DNA of 64,000 bases from a bacterium (GTDB lineage Bacteria; Bacteroidota; Bacteroidia; B-17B0; Aurantibacillaceae), in NCBI GenBank assembly GCA_029945625.1, contig JAQSCW010000029.1, forward strand, positions 1-64,000. Reading direction: 5' to 3'. The notes beneath the pieces were generated by a model, which did no database searches, was not told the DNA's origin, and saw only the letters and a program-made list of their open reading frames with translations. The stretch's first letter is position 1. Each line of letters opens with the position of its first letter. The translations under genes and the position numbers were made by a program. This document shows, piece by piece, positions 14,889 to 24,433 of the stretch.

Positions 14889-17800
14889 ATGAAAAATATT
14901 ATTCTTAGCGGGGCGTTCGCACTAGTGGTACAACATTGTTTTTCTCAAGAGTGGGTAAATATGATAAATGAACCCGGAAAAAATTTCTACGAGATTCAAG
15001 CAGCTTTTAATTCATATTGGAAAGACAAGGACGTGAATGTGCCGGGGAATGGCTACAAACCTTTTAAGCGCTGGGAGAATTTTATGGAGCCCCGTGTTTA
15101 TCCAACAGGTGATCTTTCTTTGCCTTCAAGTACTCTCAAAAATTTTGAAGAGTTTTTAGCATCGAACGGTCAACAGAAGGCCGCTGCACCGGTTCAAAAT
15201 AACACACCACTTTCGGCTTCCACTACCTGGACAGCAATAGGACCAATGGGTCCCATGAGCGGCGTAGCAACAAACGGATTTCCGCGCAAAGCGGGCAGAG
15301 ATAATTTTATCACGTTTCATCCCACAAATCCAAGTATTTTTTGGGCCGGTGCTCCCGCCGGAGGTTTGTGGAAGACCACCAACGGAGGTAGCAGCTGGAC
15401 TACTGCCACAGACTACTTAACTGTGATAGGCTGCTCTGATCTTGCAGTTGATCCCACTAATCCCAATACAATGTATTTGGCCACCGGCGATGGCGATGCA
15501 GGAGACACCTATTGTATTGGCGTTCTTAAATCAACCGATGGTGGAGCCACATGGAATACCACGGGGCTCACCTTTGCTGTGAACTTGCAACGTCAAATGC
15601 GCCGACTGATTATTGATCCAAGTAATCCCCAAATACTTTTTGCAGCCACCAACGTTGGGGTGTATCGTACCACGAATGGGGGTAGCAGCTGGACCTTGGT
15701 TGCCAGCGGAAATTTTTATGATTTGGAATTCAAACCAAGTCACCCCAATACAATTTATCTGAGCGGAACTACATTTATGCGCTCCACCAATGGAGGAACC
15801 TCTTTCACCACCATTTCATCCGGAATTGCTACTACCGGTTCAAACAGAGTTGCTTTGGCAGTAAGTAACGCCGACACCAATTATGTGTATGCCTTGAGGT
15901 CATCAAGTTCTACAAATGGATTTGGAGGATTGTACCGGTCGACCGACGGTGGAACCAATTTTACACTCATGTCGAATGCGCCCGATGTGTTAGCTAACTC
16001 TTGCAGCGGTGCTGCGGGTGGCGGACAGGGTTGGTATGATTTAGCCATCGCCGTTTCACCATTGAATAAAGATCAGGTTGCTGTTGGAGGCGTGAATGTG
16101 TGGTCAAGTAATGCCGGTGGCAGTACCGGAACATGGACATGCACGGGTTGCTGGATCGGCACATCGTCGCCCTCGGTATATCTGAAAGCCGACCACCATG
16201 ATTTGGATTATAGCTCTAACGGTACTTTATATGCCGCAACCGACGGAGGAGTATTTAGTTATAATGTGAGCAATTGGATCGATTTGAACAACCAACGCAA
16301 TATTGCCCAGATTTATAAGATCGGTTTATCGGGATTATCTCCCAATAAATGGATCACCGGTCACCAGGATAACGGCTCGAACATTTATAACGGCGTCACC
16401 TATCAGGCGAGTTATGCCGGAGATGGCATGGATTGTTTTATAGACCGAACAAATGATAATAATTTATTTGCCTCCACTCCTAACGGTGGTTTGGTAAGAT
16501 CAACAAACGGCGGAGGATCATATTCCAGTGCCACTTCGGGACTTTCGGGCACTACCAATTGGGTGACCCCTTGGAAACAAGACCCTCAGGTGGCCACACG
16601 TTTGTATGTGGGATTGTCGCAAGTATTTGTATCTAACAATTTGGGTGCAACCTGGACTCAAACAGGCACTACCGGAGCTTCCGGAACAATTGTTGAATTT
16701 GCCATTGCCCCATCAAATAATCAGGTAATCTATATCATCCAAGGTACCTCGGTAAGAAAAACAACGAATGGTGGCGCAACTTGGTCGGCTACTGCCGGCG
16801 GACTGGGAGGCAGTCCCACGTTTATCTGCATCGACCCGCTTGATCCTCAAAACGCATGGGTAACAGTGAGTGGCTATTCTGCAGGGGCAAAGGTGTATCA
16901 AACTATTAATGGTGGTACTTCATGGACAAACGTTTCCGCGAATCTGCCCAATCTTCCTGCAAATTGTTTGGTATATGAACCCGGTACCAATGATAGAATT
17001 TACGTGGGCATGGATGTGGGGGTTTATTATAAAGATAATTCATCTGCTAACTGGACACTTTATAATTCGGGTTTACCGAATGTGCCCATCAGCGATTTGG
17101 AAATTTCGCCGGCGGCTCCCGGTAAATTACGCGCTGCTACGTACGGAAGAGGCGTGTACGAAGTGGATGTGGTGCCAACTTCGGCAGCACCGGTGAGTGC
17201 TTTTACGTTTAGCGGAAATTTCTGTCCCAACAAAACGATAACACTTCAGGATCAATCATCCAATACACCCAATTCATGGCAGTGGTCGGTATTGCCTGCC
17301 GCCGGGGCCACCCTGAGTTCTACGAACGCGCAGAATCCCGGCCTCACTGTTTCCTCGTCGGGCGTTTATACAGTTTCTCTGATTGCAGGTAACTCCTTCG
17401 GACTTGGAAGTACTTCAGTGCAAAACATCACCATTCTTACTTCTCCTACATTGGTTTTCTCAAACATGAGCGATACTATTTGTGGGGGAGAAAGTGTTCA
17501 ATTCAGCGTTTCGGGTGCGGGTTCATATACTTGGCAACCGGGCGGACTTAATGGTAGCGTGGTATCATACACACCTGCTACCACACAGGTGTATACCTGC
17601 AATGCCTTGGGAGTAAATGGCTGTGAAGGTTCCGGTGTCGTTACGGCCATTGTTGCCGAGTGTCTTTCTATTCAAAACAGAAAGTCTGACAATTCAGCAT
17701 TTCATGTTTACCCTAATCCTGCGAACGATAAACTTACGCTGGTAAGTAACGAAGCGCTCGATGTCACGCTGTTACTGAGTGATGTAACAGGAAAAGTGAT

Positions 17801-17939
17801 CAGTGAACAGCAGGTAAATTTCAAGAAAGAGAAAAATGAATATCAATTAACTATTTCCTCCTTAGCAAAAGGAGTTTATTTTCTGAAGATCAGTAAAGAA
17901 GGGCAGGAAGTTCAGAACATTCGATTTGTAAAAGAGTAA
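14889..17939 (+). CDS. T9SS-secreted BNR/VPS10-type beta-propeller protein, paralogue 3
   Basis: I start at the ATG at 14889, which gives a proper signal peptide (MKNIILSGAFALVVQHCFSQ). The upstream ATG at 14838 adds seventeen residues that break it. The mature protein of about 1000 residues repeats the paralogue layout: NFYEIQAAFNSYWKDKD, FKRWENF, BNR/VPS10 repeats with WKTTNGGSSWTT-type motifs, WITGHQDNGS, PKD-like and Ig-like modules, and a T9SS type A domain (FHVYPNPANDKLTL to RFVKE). It is the most diverged of the three, especially in the Ig-like region, where the serine-rich SGAGSYTWQPGG stretch replaces the others' SNGGG. It has its own transcription start, since a terminator precedes it. 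Confidence 0.86.
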   Translation: MKNIILSGAFALVVQHCFSQEWVNMINEPGKNFYEIQAAFNSYWKDKDVNVPGNGYKPFKRWENFMEPRVYPTGDLSLPSSTLKNFEEFLASNGQQKAAAPVQNNTPLSASTTWTAIGPMGPMSGVATNGFPRKAGRDNFITFHPTNPSIFWAGAPAGGLWKTTNGGSSWTTATDYLTVIGCSDLAVDPTNPNTMYLATGDGDAGDTYCIGVLKSTDGGATWNTTGLTFAVNLQRQMRRLIIDPSNPQILFAATNVGVYRTTNGGSSWTLVASGNFYDLEFKPSHPNTIYLSGTTFMRSTNGGTSFTTISSGIATTGSNRVALAVSNADTNYVYALRSSSSTNGFGGLYRSTDGGTNFTLMSNAPDVLANSCSGAAGGGQGWYDLAIAVSPLNKDQVAVGGVNVWSSNAGGSTGTWTCTGCWIGTSSPSVYLKADHHDLDYSSNGTLYAATDGGVFSYNVSNWIDLNNQRNIAQIYKIGLSGLSPNKWITGHQDNGSNIYNGVTYQASYAGDGMDCFIDRTNDNNLFASTPNGGLVRSTNGGGSYSSATSGLSGTTNWVTPWKQDPQVATRLYVGLSQVFVSNNLGATWTQTGTTGASGTIVEFAIAPSNNQVIYIIQGTSVRKTTNGGATWSATAGGLGGSPTFICIDPLDPQNAWVTVSGYSAGAKVYQTINGGTSWTNVSANLPNLPANCLVYEPGTNDRIYVGMDVGVYYKDNSSANWTLYNSGLPNVPISDLEISPAAPGKLRAATYGRGVYEVDVVPTSAAPVSAFTFSGNFCPNKTITLQDQSSNTPNSWQWSVLPAAGATLSSTNAQNPGLTVSSSGVYTVSLIAGNSFGLGSTSVQNITILTSPTLVFSNMSDTICGGESVQFSVSGAGSYTWQPGGLNGSVVSYTPATTQVYTCNALGVNGCEGSGVVTAIVAECLSIQNRKSDNSAFHVYPNPANDKLTLVSNEALDVTLLLSDVTGKVISEQQVNFKKEKNEYQLTISSLAKGVYFLKISKEGQEVQNIRFVKE

Positions 17940-18019
17940 AAGGAATATACTTAAAAAAATCGAACACTTGATTTTTTGGAGGACGATTCTACACCGAATT
18001 AACGAACTGTAAAAAGCGT

Positions 18020-18364
18020 TTATTTCTTTTTCTTTTTGCTCGATTTTGCATTGGCGTTAAAATCAAGACAAAGATTTACCCAGTACTGCAAATCTTTTTT
18101 AGATCGCATGCCGCTTTCATCAACAAACACATAACCTTTTAGTGGTCTGCCTGAAAAGTCCATGGGCCGGCAAGAGGGCATTTCAAGAACAGTTTCTTCG
18201 AGAGCCGGATCAATTCGGCACATCATTTCATCTTTTATTACGCCGGCGCACATTTTACCCTTCACCATAAAACAAACGCCGCCAAACATGTGTTTTTCTT
18301 CCACATTGGGAACAGAGACAAGGGATTCTCTGATGCGATCAACTAACGATTCATTGTAGGCCAT
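18020..18364 (-). CDS. TfoX N-terminal domain protein
   Basis: A 114-residue protein consisting of a single TfoX-N domain. Family hallmarks are the start MAYNESLVDRIRESL, the central EKHMFGGVCFMVKGKMCAGV (about residues 22-41), MCRIDP and RPLKGYVFVDE. The C-terminus is a Lys-rich tail. TfoX/Sxy of gamma-proteobacteria induces competence, but stand-alone TfoX-N proteins are widespread and mostly of unknown function, so no competence role is inferred. Its start codon lies 1 bp from the end of the mechanosensitive channel gene, so the two are co-transcribed. Confidence 0.9.
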   Translation of the reverse strand: MAYNESLVDRIRESLVSVPNVEEKHMFGGVCFMVKGKMCAGVIKDEMMCRIDPALEETVLEMPSCRPMDFSGRPLKGYVFVDESGMRSKKDLQYWVNLCLDFNANAKSSKKKKK

Positions 18365-18365
18365 G

Positions 18366-19400
18366 TTATTGTTTCATCATCACGGTGGTAACCGGGTAAG
18401 GAATCACGATGCCATTTTCTTTGTATTTTGTGTGAAGCGCCTTTATGAACTCGTGTTTCACAAAGAATTGTTGTTCAAATTCAGCAGCTCGTAAAGTAAT
18501 CCCTAAAGTGATACTTGAATCAGAAAAACTTTTGTAACGAATAGTAGGCTCAAAATCTTTTACTCCTCCGTTTACTGTTTGCATCGTTTCTTTGGCCGTT
18601 TGTAAAGTAATCTTTTCTACGAAAGAAAGATCGCACTCGTAACTCACACCCACCTCCACACTTATTCCCAATTCCATTTCAGGGAAATTAAAATTGGTGA
18701 TGATGGCAGTAGAAAGTTTTGAATTGGGAATGATGATGAGGTTATTCTGCATGGCCTTTATCACCGTGTTTCGCCAGGTAATGTCGAGGATGTATCCTTC
18801 TTCGCCGGTATTGAGTCGTATATAATCGCCGGTGCGAATCTTCTTGGAAGCAATGATCTGCAATCCGGCAAACAAATTCGACAATGTTTCCTGCAAGGCC
18901 AAAGCCACTGCTAATCCTCCAACGCCCAGGGCAGTGAGAAGAGGGGCAATGGACACACCAAACACCTGCAAAATAAGCATGGCTCCAATAAGAAAAATAA
19001 CTACCCGAATAATGTTGAGGATAATGGAATGGGAAGGAGAATTTCCAGAATGATCGTTGGTTTGTGCTTCTATTAATTTTACCAGCAGTCGGGTTACCAA
19101 TACCGAAAGAGACAAAACCAGCAAGGACATGCTGATCTTATTGGAGAGTTGTCGGAACTGCTCATTGAGCTCGCTGTTATTTACGGCAATGGAAAAAGCC
19201 AATAACATCATCCACACAGGAGCCAGGCCGCGGATGGCAAGAAACAGAACGTCGTCAAATTTCCATTTTGTTTTTTGCGCGTATTTTTCAATTCGGGAAA
19301 GAATGGTCTTCTCAAGAAGGTATCCCACAATAAATCCTCCCAGAGTGTAAAGAGTGAGGATGGCGTATTGTTCTATTTCGTGTGTGATCATGGTAAGCAA
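18366..19400 (-). CDS. MscS-family mechanosensitive ion channel
   Basis: A 344-residue inner-membrane protein. Helices near residues 13-32, 54-73 and 86-105 precede the pore-lining helix and the MscS beta domain. The signature is IAPLLTALGVGGLAVALALQ (about residues 150-169), rich in Gly/Ala as in MscS TM3, then IRTGDYIRL and GEEGYILDITWRNTVI (the MscS beta-domain core). The C-terminal alpha-beta domain follows to 344. It acts as a pressure-release valve on osmotic downshock. The first Met or the Met at residue 4 may be the start. It is the first gene of a unit with the TfoX-N gene. Confidence 0.92.
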   Translation of the reverse strand: MLTMITHEIEQYAILTLYTLGGFIVGYLLEKTILSRIEKYAQKTKWKFDDVLFLAIRGLAPVWMMLLAFSIAVNNSELNEQFRQLSNKISMSLLVLSLSVLVTRLLVKLIEAQTNDHSGNSPSHSIILNIIRVVIFLIGAMLILQVFGVSIAPLLTALGVGGLAVALALQETLSNLFAGLQIIASKKIRTGDYIRLNTGEEGYILDITWRNTVIKAMQNNLIIIPNSKLSTAIITNFNFPEMELGISVEVGVSYECDLSFVEKITLQTAKETMQTVNGGVKDFEPTIRYKSFSDSSITLGITLRAAEFEQQFFVKHEFIKALHTKYKENGIVIPYPVTTVMMKQ

Positions 19401-19648
19401 AAATTAATGTGTTTTCTATTGTAAGGCAATGGTTTTAGTAACAGGACACAAATATCAGAAATTATGAGGAATTCTCTCTCATTCGTAATTTGAGTTCCGA
19501 CTTTTATTGTGCACCAAGGAAACGAGATTTTATGGTAATATAGAGTCGTTTAAAGGGCATTGGCAGAGCTGGAGAAGACCTTCTAAAGGAATAATACAGT
19601 TAGCCCTCACGGTTGGTGGACGTGTAGAAATTTGATTACTTTACGTCA

Positions 19649-19870
19649 ATGAATTATATCGACTACATTTCAATTGACCCAAACGTGCGTTTTGGAAAGC
19701 CTTGTGTTAAAAAGACACGTATTTCCGTTTATGATATATTGGGTTGGTTGGCTGAGGGGATTACTCATGAACAAATTATCTCAGACATTCCTGAATTAAA
19801 TGAATCGGCAATTCGTGCGTGTTTAGCATTTGCTGCCGATAGAGAGCATAAATACAAAATAGCTTCATGA
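19649..19870 (+). CDS. DUF433 family protein (antitoxin-like)
   Basis: A 73-residue protein with the DUF433 signature: IDYISIDPNVRFGKPCVKKT (residues 3-22), then RISVYDILGWLAEGITHEQI and IPELNESAIRACLAFAADRE. DUF433 proteins have a winged-helix fold and are usually the antitoxin partner of a DUF5615 PIN-like protein. That partner begins in the next frame here, its ATG overlapping this gene's TGA (ATGA), but carries an internal stop. The gene is intact and the reading frame uses TGA as its stop, so TGA is not recoded in this genome. Confidence 0.9.
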   Translation: MNYIDYISIDPNVRFGKPCVKKTRISVYDILGWLAEGITHEQIISDIPELNESAIRACLAFAADREHKYKIAS

Positions 19871-20199
19871 CACTTCTGTTCGACCAGAACATTTCCTTTA
19901 AGGTCGCTAAAAAAATACAAGGTGTCTTTCCAGGTGCACAACATCTTTCCGACCTTAGACTTGAGGGTGCAAAGGATTTTGAAGTGTGAGAGTTTGCCAA
20001 AAACAACAATTGTTGTATTGTAACCTTCGATTTTGATTTTATAGACCTTTCTACTTTAAAAGGTTCACCTGCAAAAATAATCTGGTTGAGATTGGGAAAC
20101 ACAAGCACTGAAAAAATAGTTTTTAGACTTCAGTTGGATTCAAAATTGATTACAGATTTCATGGCAAGTGAAGAAACTGATTTTCTGGAAATCAAATAG
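19867..20199 (+). pseudogene. DUF5615 PIN-like toxin gene with internal TGA
   Basis: The frame starts MTLLFDQNISFKVAKKI and runs to EIK at 20199 (110 codons plus stop), with one in-frame TGA at 19987-19989. Residues around it read DFEV-stop-EFAKNN and continue CCIVTFDFDF, the DUF5615 pattern in which the position is normally Trp (IWEYA-like). A TGG to TGA change explains it. The DUF433 stop is an ordinary TGA, so read-through by reassignment is unlikely. The rest of the frame is intact, which points to a recent loss; a sequencing error is the alternative. The antitoxin partner remains complete. Confidence 0.8.
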
Positions 20200-20610
20200 A
20201 CATTGGTAATAATACTCGCTTGGGGCCCACTATAGATATTGCAACACATAAAGGCAAATTTCTTGCATAGTTTCCTTCGGGACATTCCCCGGTAAACGCC
20301 GGGTCAAAGTCCACCGCTGCTCCTCCTTTTTCAGTAATCCCGTAATCATCTTGGACATGAAAGCCTTTTAGAAAAGACTGTATCAGAAATATGCCGCAGC
20401 GCCAGAATGAAATCTTCTGCTTTTGCAACTCTACTTTTAAATTACTAAACCATATTAAGATGATTTCTTGGGCAAGCCATTGGAAATTGGGAACAAGCAA
20501 CACGCTAAACAAATAATTATTTATAGATAAATTTTTGCCTCATGATCCGACAAAGCGATTGGGTAAAGTACCCGTGAAGTTGAATATCACCACCTAAATC
20601 ACAGTACTGG
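20200..20610. other. intergenic stretch without confident gene
   Basis: Between the broken toxin gene and the moaA terminator. A minus-strand frame at 20192-20512 would encode 106 residues. Its last half (for example VQDDYGITEKGGAAVDFDPA) looks somewhat protein-like, but the first half does not, it overlaps the pseudogene end, and no start context is seen. It may be a decayed gene. A GC-rich inverted repeat lies near 20280-20300 (CCCCGGTAAACGCCGGG). Confidence 0.4.
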
Positions 20611-20641
20611 AAAAAAAATCGCCCTGCAACATTAGCAGGAC
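20611..20641 (-). terminator. terminator of the formate/moaA operon
   Basis: On the minus strand CCTGC-TAATGTT-GCAGG forms a stem followed by GCGATTTTTTTT, about 20 bp after the moaA stop. It fits a rho-independent terminator for the operon running from 28603 downwards. Confidence 0.75.
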
Positions 20642-20661
20642 CTAAGATTTTTTTTAGCTCC

Positions 20662-21669
20662 CTAGCCCCCAATTGCAATCATACTTCGGTTCTGTTGATT
20701 GAGGCTCGCATCCGAAAATTCCTCGAAGGTGTCCATGCCACCACGGGTGGATTTTTTCTTCCATACATTTTCAAAAATGAGGGGTCGCAGATCTTCTCCA
20801 TTTCTAAAGGCCGTTAAGAGATCGGTTTCGCTCTGAGAAAACAAACAATTTTTCATTCTACCATCAGCGGTTAACCGCAAACGATTACAACTATCACAAA
20901 AGGGATTGGTAACCGAAGATATCACTGCAAAAGTTCCTTTATACCCTTCAATTTTGTAACTCTTGGCAGTGTCATTTTTTTTGTCTTGTAACTTTTGAAC
21001 CTTGGCACCATAGTCTGTATTTACCAAGTCCATAATCTCCTTATACGACAAACCCTTGCTCCAGTCCCATTTGTTTCCATTAAAAGGCATAAACTCAATA
21101 AAACGAAAATGTACGGGATTCTCTTTCGTGAATTGGACAAAATCTAAGATCTCATCGTCGTTCAGCCCTTTCATAATTACGGCATTGAGTTTTACATGAA
21201 AGTTTTCTTTGATTAAAAGATGAATGTTTGAAAGTGTGGCTGCAAAATTATTGCGGCGGGTGATGGCGGCCGTTTTTCCTTCCTGTAAAGAATCCAGACT
21301 AACATTGATGGAATGGATCCCTGCCTTTTTAAAGGTGTCGATGAATTGATCCACTAAAACTCCGTTGGTTGAAATAGCAAGTTCGATGGGCAACTTTGCC
21401 AGTTGTTCGATAACTTCTTTGGCATCATTTCTCACCAAAGGTTCGCCGCCGGTTAATCTGATCTTTTTGATGCCCAAACTCACGAAGGTTTTTGCAATGG
21501 CGATTACCTCATCTGTTTTCATGAATTGCGCTCTGGGACGAAGCACGATGCCTTCCTCGGGCATACAATACGTACAACGCAAATTACACCGCTCGGTGAG
21601 CGAGATGCGAAGGTAATCGTGTGGCCTTCCAAACTGGTCTAAAAGAATATTGTTTGATGAATGGTCCAT
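20662..21669 (-). CDS. moaA: GTP 3',8-cyclase MoaA
   Basis: A 335-residue radical-SAM enzyme that converts GTP to 3',8-cyclo-7,8-dihydro-GTP, the first step of molybdenum cofactor synthesis. The N-terminal [4Fe-4S] motif CNLRCTYC is at about residues 28-35. KIRLTGGEPLVR and the STNGVLV region follow. The C-terminal cluster motif FCDSCNRLRLTADGRMKNCL binds the second 4Fe-4S near the GTP site. The protein ends in the conserved C-terminal GG. It is the last gene of the formate operon, 11 bp after fdhA, and would supply the Mo-pterin for FdhA; other moa/moe genes are not in the window. Confidence 0.96.
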   Translation of the reverse strand: MDHSSNNILLDQFGRPHDYLRISLTERCNLRCTYCMPEEGIVLRPRAQFMKTDEVIAIAKTFVSLGIKKIRLTGGEPLVRNDAKEVIEQLAKLPIELAISTNGVLVDQFIDTFKKAGIHSINVSLDSLQEGKTAAITRRNNFAATLSNIHLLIKENFHVKLNAVIMKGLNDDEILDFVQFTKENPVHFRFIEFMPFNGNKWDWSKGLSYKEIMDLVNTDYGAKVQKLQDKKNDTAKSYKIEGYKGTFAVISSVTNPFCDSCNRLRLTADGRMKNCLFSQSETDLLTAFRNGEDLRPLIFENVWKKKSTRGGMDTFEEFSDASLNQQNRSMIAIGG

Positions 21670-21680
21670 TTGGTTCCTTC

Positions 21681-24428
21681 TTATTTCCCGACATTACTTG
21701 GTGTGACGGCCGGATTTTTATATTGTCCTTTGCTTTTTCTAATGGTTACTGCCACCACTTTGTATTCGGGACACATTGCTTCGGTATCGTGTTCTTCGCT
21801 GGTAATCAAATTTAGCATCACTTCCGGAAAGTGGAACGTGGTACTTAATATGCCCGGTTTCACTTCATCGGTAATTTTCGCCTTAATATCTACTTTGCCT
21901 CTTGGTGATTCAACACATACCATATCTCCATCGTTGATCAGATTCTTTTTTGCATCTGCCGGATTCATCATCAGTACATCCTCTGTAAGAATATCTACAT
22001 TCCCCGTTCTGCGCGTCATGGTGCCGCTGTTATAATGTTCGAGTTCGCGGTTGGTAGTAATAATGTAAGGATATTCTTTGCCGTTCTTCTTCGTTTCAGC
22101 GCTCTCGATATAGTCGAAATAATGAAATTTTCCTTTTCCTCTCTGAAACTCTTTCAGGTGTAAAATTTCCGTATCACTTCCGTCTTTTTTCACCGGCCAT
22201 TGTTTGCCGTTATCTCCTAATTCATCCCATTTCACGCCTGCAAAAAACGGAACAATCTGTGAGATCTCCTCCAGCATGGTATCGGGTTGATAGGCGGGTT
22301 GAGCATAACCCATCTTATTCATGATGTCCACCATTATTTCGCCATCACTTTTGGTGCCCGCCAAAGGTTCCACTACTTTTTGAACGCGTTGAATTCTTCT
22401 TTCTGCATTGGTATAGGTTCCACTCTTCTCGAGAAAAGTTGCACCGGGTAAAATCACATCGGCGTATTTTGCCGTTTCAGTCATAAAAATCTCCTGCAAT
22501 ACCAGTAAATCTAAATTCTCCATAGCGGCAATCACCTTATTGGTATTAGGATCTGTCTGCACCACATCTTCCCCCATCAGCCATAGCGCTTTTAATTTGC
22601 CTTCAATAGACGCATCAAACATTTCCGGGATCTTTAATCCCTTTCCTAGCGGCATTCTGGTTTTATAAAAATCTTCGTAGTGTTTGTTTATTTCGGGATC
22701 ATAAGAGCTCATGTATCCTGCTCCCTGATGCGGTTGACAACCCATGTCGGCCGCGCCCTGCACATTATTCTGACCACGGAGCGGATTTACGCCAACGCCT
22801 CTTCTTCCAATATTTCCGGTGATCATGGCCAGATCGGAAATAAGCATCACCGTAAACGATCCTTGTGTGTGCTCGGTTACCCCCAATCCGTGGAACGACA
22901 TGGCATTTGGTGCTTTGGCATACGCAAGCGCCGCCTCCTTCACCAGAGTTTTATCCACACCGGTGATTTTTTCCATTTCGTTGAGATCCAATTTTAAGAT
23001 CTGCTCACAAAATTGCGCATAACCTTCGGTTCTATTTTCAATAAATTCCTTGGCTTCAGCTTTTTCGGTGATGATAAAATACAACATCATGTTTAGCAAG
23101 GCCACATTGGTGCCGGGTTTCAATTGCAAATGGTAAGTAGCATACCGCGCCATCTCTGTTCTGCGGGGATCAATCACAATGCTGGTTTTTCCCTTCATCG
23201 CAAATTGTTTGAGCCGGGCCCCAGTTACAGGATGTGCATCCGTTGGATTGGCGCCAATAATCATGATACAATCGGTGTACTTAATGTCTTCTACCGAATT
23301 TGTCGCAGCCCCTGTTCCAAATGCACGCTGCATACCCAGTGCCGTTGGTGAATGACACACCCGAGCGCAACAATCAATATTATTAGTTCCTATTACCGCG
23401 CGAATAAATTTTTGCATGAGGTAATTTTCCTCATTCGTACAACGTGCCGAAGAAATGCCCGCAATAGAATCGGGACCATGTTTGGCTTTGATGGCAGTTA
23501 ACTTTTCTGCAATATAACCATAGGCCTCATCCCATGTCGCAGGCTCTAGTTCTCCATTTCGGCGAATCATCGGCGTGCGAATACGATCAGGGTGGTTGTA
23601 AAACGAAAAGGCAAAACGTCCTTTTAAACAAGTATGTCCCTCATTCACTACTGCATCGTAAGGTGCCTGAATGGATTTTACTTTATCATTCACTACTGCC
23701 ACATCCAGATTACAGCCTACTCCGCAATAGGTGCAAACCGTACGCACTTTTTTTGCGGCCACTATCGATTTTGATTCAAACACATCGGAGATGGCTGAGG
23801 TGGGACAAGCCTGGGCACAAGCTCCGCAGCTCACACAATCAGAATCAAAAAATGAATTGTTATTGCTTTTTATAATATGACTGTCGAATCCTCTTCCCGC
23901 CATGCTCAGTACAAATTCACCCTGTACTTCATCACAAGCGCGTACACAGCGAAAACAATTGATACATTTGGAAAGATCGGAGGTCATGTAAGGGTGACTC
24001 AGATCTTTTTTTCGATCGAGATGATTTTTTCCTTCGGGATACCGCACATCGCGCACCCCCACCTTGGCAGCTACTGCCTGTAATTCGCAATTATTGTTTA
24101 CTTCACAGGTGAGACAATCCAGTGGATGATCGGTAAGTACCAATTCCACAATGTTCTTACGCAGTTTCACAATGCGATCGCTGTGCGTATAGATGTACGA
24201 ATTAGGGATAACAGGTGTATGACAAGAAGCTTGCGCTTTTGAAGGGCCTTTGGCCACCAGCGCCACATCCACACTGCACACACGGCACGACCCGAAAGGA
24301 TCTAGATTGGGTGCGTCGCAAAGTGTGGGTACAAAATCTTTACCCAAATGCCGGCGCACAAAACTCAAAATGGTTTCGCCTTTTACAATGGGATAAAGTG
24401 TATCGTTGATGTATGCAGTTGATTCCAT
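21681..24428 (-). CDS. fdhA: formate dehydrogenase catalytic (alpha) subunit
   Basis: A 915-residue enzyme oxidising formate to CO2. From the N-terminus: a [2Fe-2S] plant-type ferredoxin domain (SCRVCSVDV near 47), a His-Cys-ligated cluster (HPLDCLTCEVNNNCELQ, about 100-116), two 4Fe-4S ferredoxin motifs (CINCFRCVRAC and CVSCGACAQAC), and the Mo-bis-PGD domain starting at CTYCGVGCNLDV (about residue 233). The active-site motif is CCARVCHSPTALG, with Cys where selenoenzymes have selenocysteine. The C-terminal part carries the MopterIN-binding tail (TRRTGNVDIL and the VVAVTIRKS end). Its neighbours are fdhB (5 bp upstream) and moaA. Ferredoxin/NuoG-like modules plus fdhB indicate NAD+-dependent electron transfer. 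Confidence 0.95.
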   Translation of the reverse strand: MESTAYINDTLYPIVKGETILSFVRRHLGKDFVPTLCDAPNLDPFGSCRVCSVDVALVAKGPSKAQASCHTPVIPNSYIYTHSDRIVKLRKNIVELVLTDHPLDCLTCEVNNNCELQAVAAKVGVRDVRYPEGKNHLDRKKDLSHPYMTSDLSKCINCFRCVRACDEVQGEFVLSMAGRGFDSHIIKSNNNSFFDSDCVSCGACAQACPTSAISDVFESKSIVAAKKVRTVCTYCGVGCNLDVAVVNDKVKSIQAPYDAVVNEGHTCLKGRFAFSFYNHPDRIRTPMIRRNGELEPATWDEAYGYIAEKLTAIKAKHGPDSIAGISSARCTNEENYLMQKFIRAVIGTNNIDCCARVCHSPTALGMQRAFGTGAATNSVEDIKYTDCIMIIGANPTDAHPVTGARLKQFAMKGKTSIVIDPRRTEMARYATYHLQLKPGTNVALLNMMLYFIITEKAEAKEFIENRTEGYAQFCEQILKLDLNEMEKITGVDKTLVKEAALAYAKAPNAMSFHGLGVTEHTQGSFTVMLISDLAMITGNIGRRGVGVNPLRGQNNVQGAADMGCQPHQGAGYMSSYDPEINKHYEDFYKTRMPLGKGLKIPEMFDASIEGKLKALWLMGEDVVQTDPNTNKVIAAMENLDLLVLQEIFMTETAKYADVILPGATFLEKSGTYTNAERRIQRVQKVVEPLAGTKSDGEIMVDIMNKMGYAQPAYQPDTMLEEISQIVPFFAGVKWDELGDNGKQWPVKKDGSDTEILHLKEFQRGKGKFHYFDYIESAETKKNGKEYPYIITTNRELEHYNSGTMTRRTGNVDILTEDVLMMNPADAKKNLINDGDMVCVESPRGKVDIKAKITDEVKPGILSTTFHFPEVMLNLITSEEHDTEAMCPEYKVVAVTIRKSKGQYKNPAVTPSNVGK

Positions 24429-24433
24429 GGTAT

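Noticed and set aside
19987-19989. TGA as a sense codon (recoded Trp or selenocysteine) in the toxin gene
   Set aside because: Other genes, including the neighbouring DUF433 gene, stop at TGA, and selenocysteine at a Trp position without selA/selB is not credible; a nonsense mutation is simpler.
20192-20512. 106-codon minus-strand ORF
   Set aside because: It overlaps the DUF5615 pseudogene end, has no recognisable family and only its second half is protein-like; described as possible remnant in the intergenic entry.
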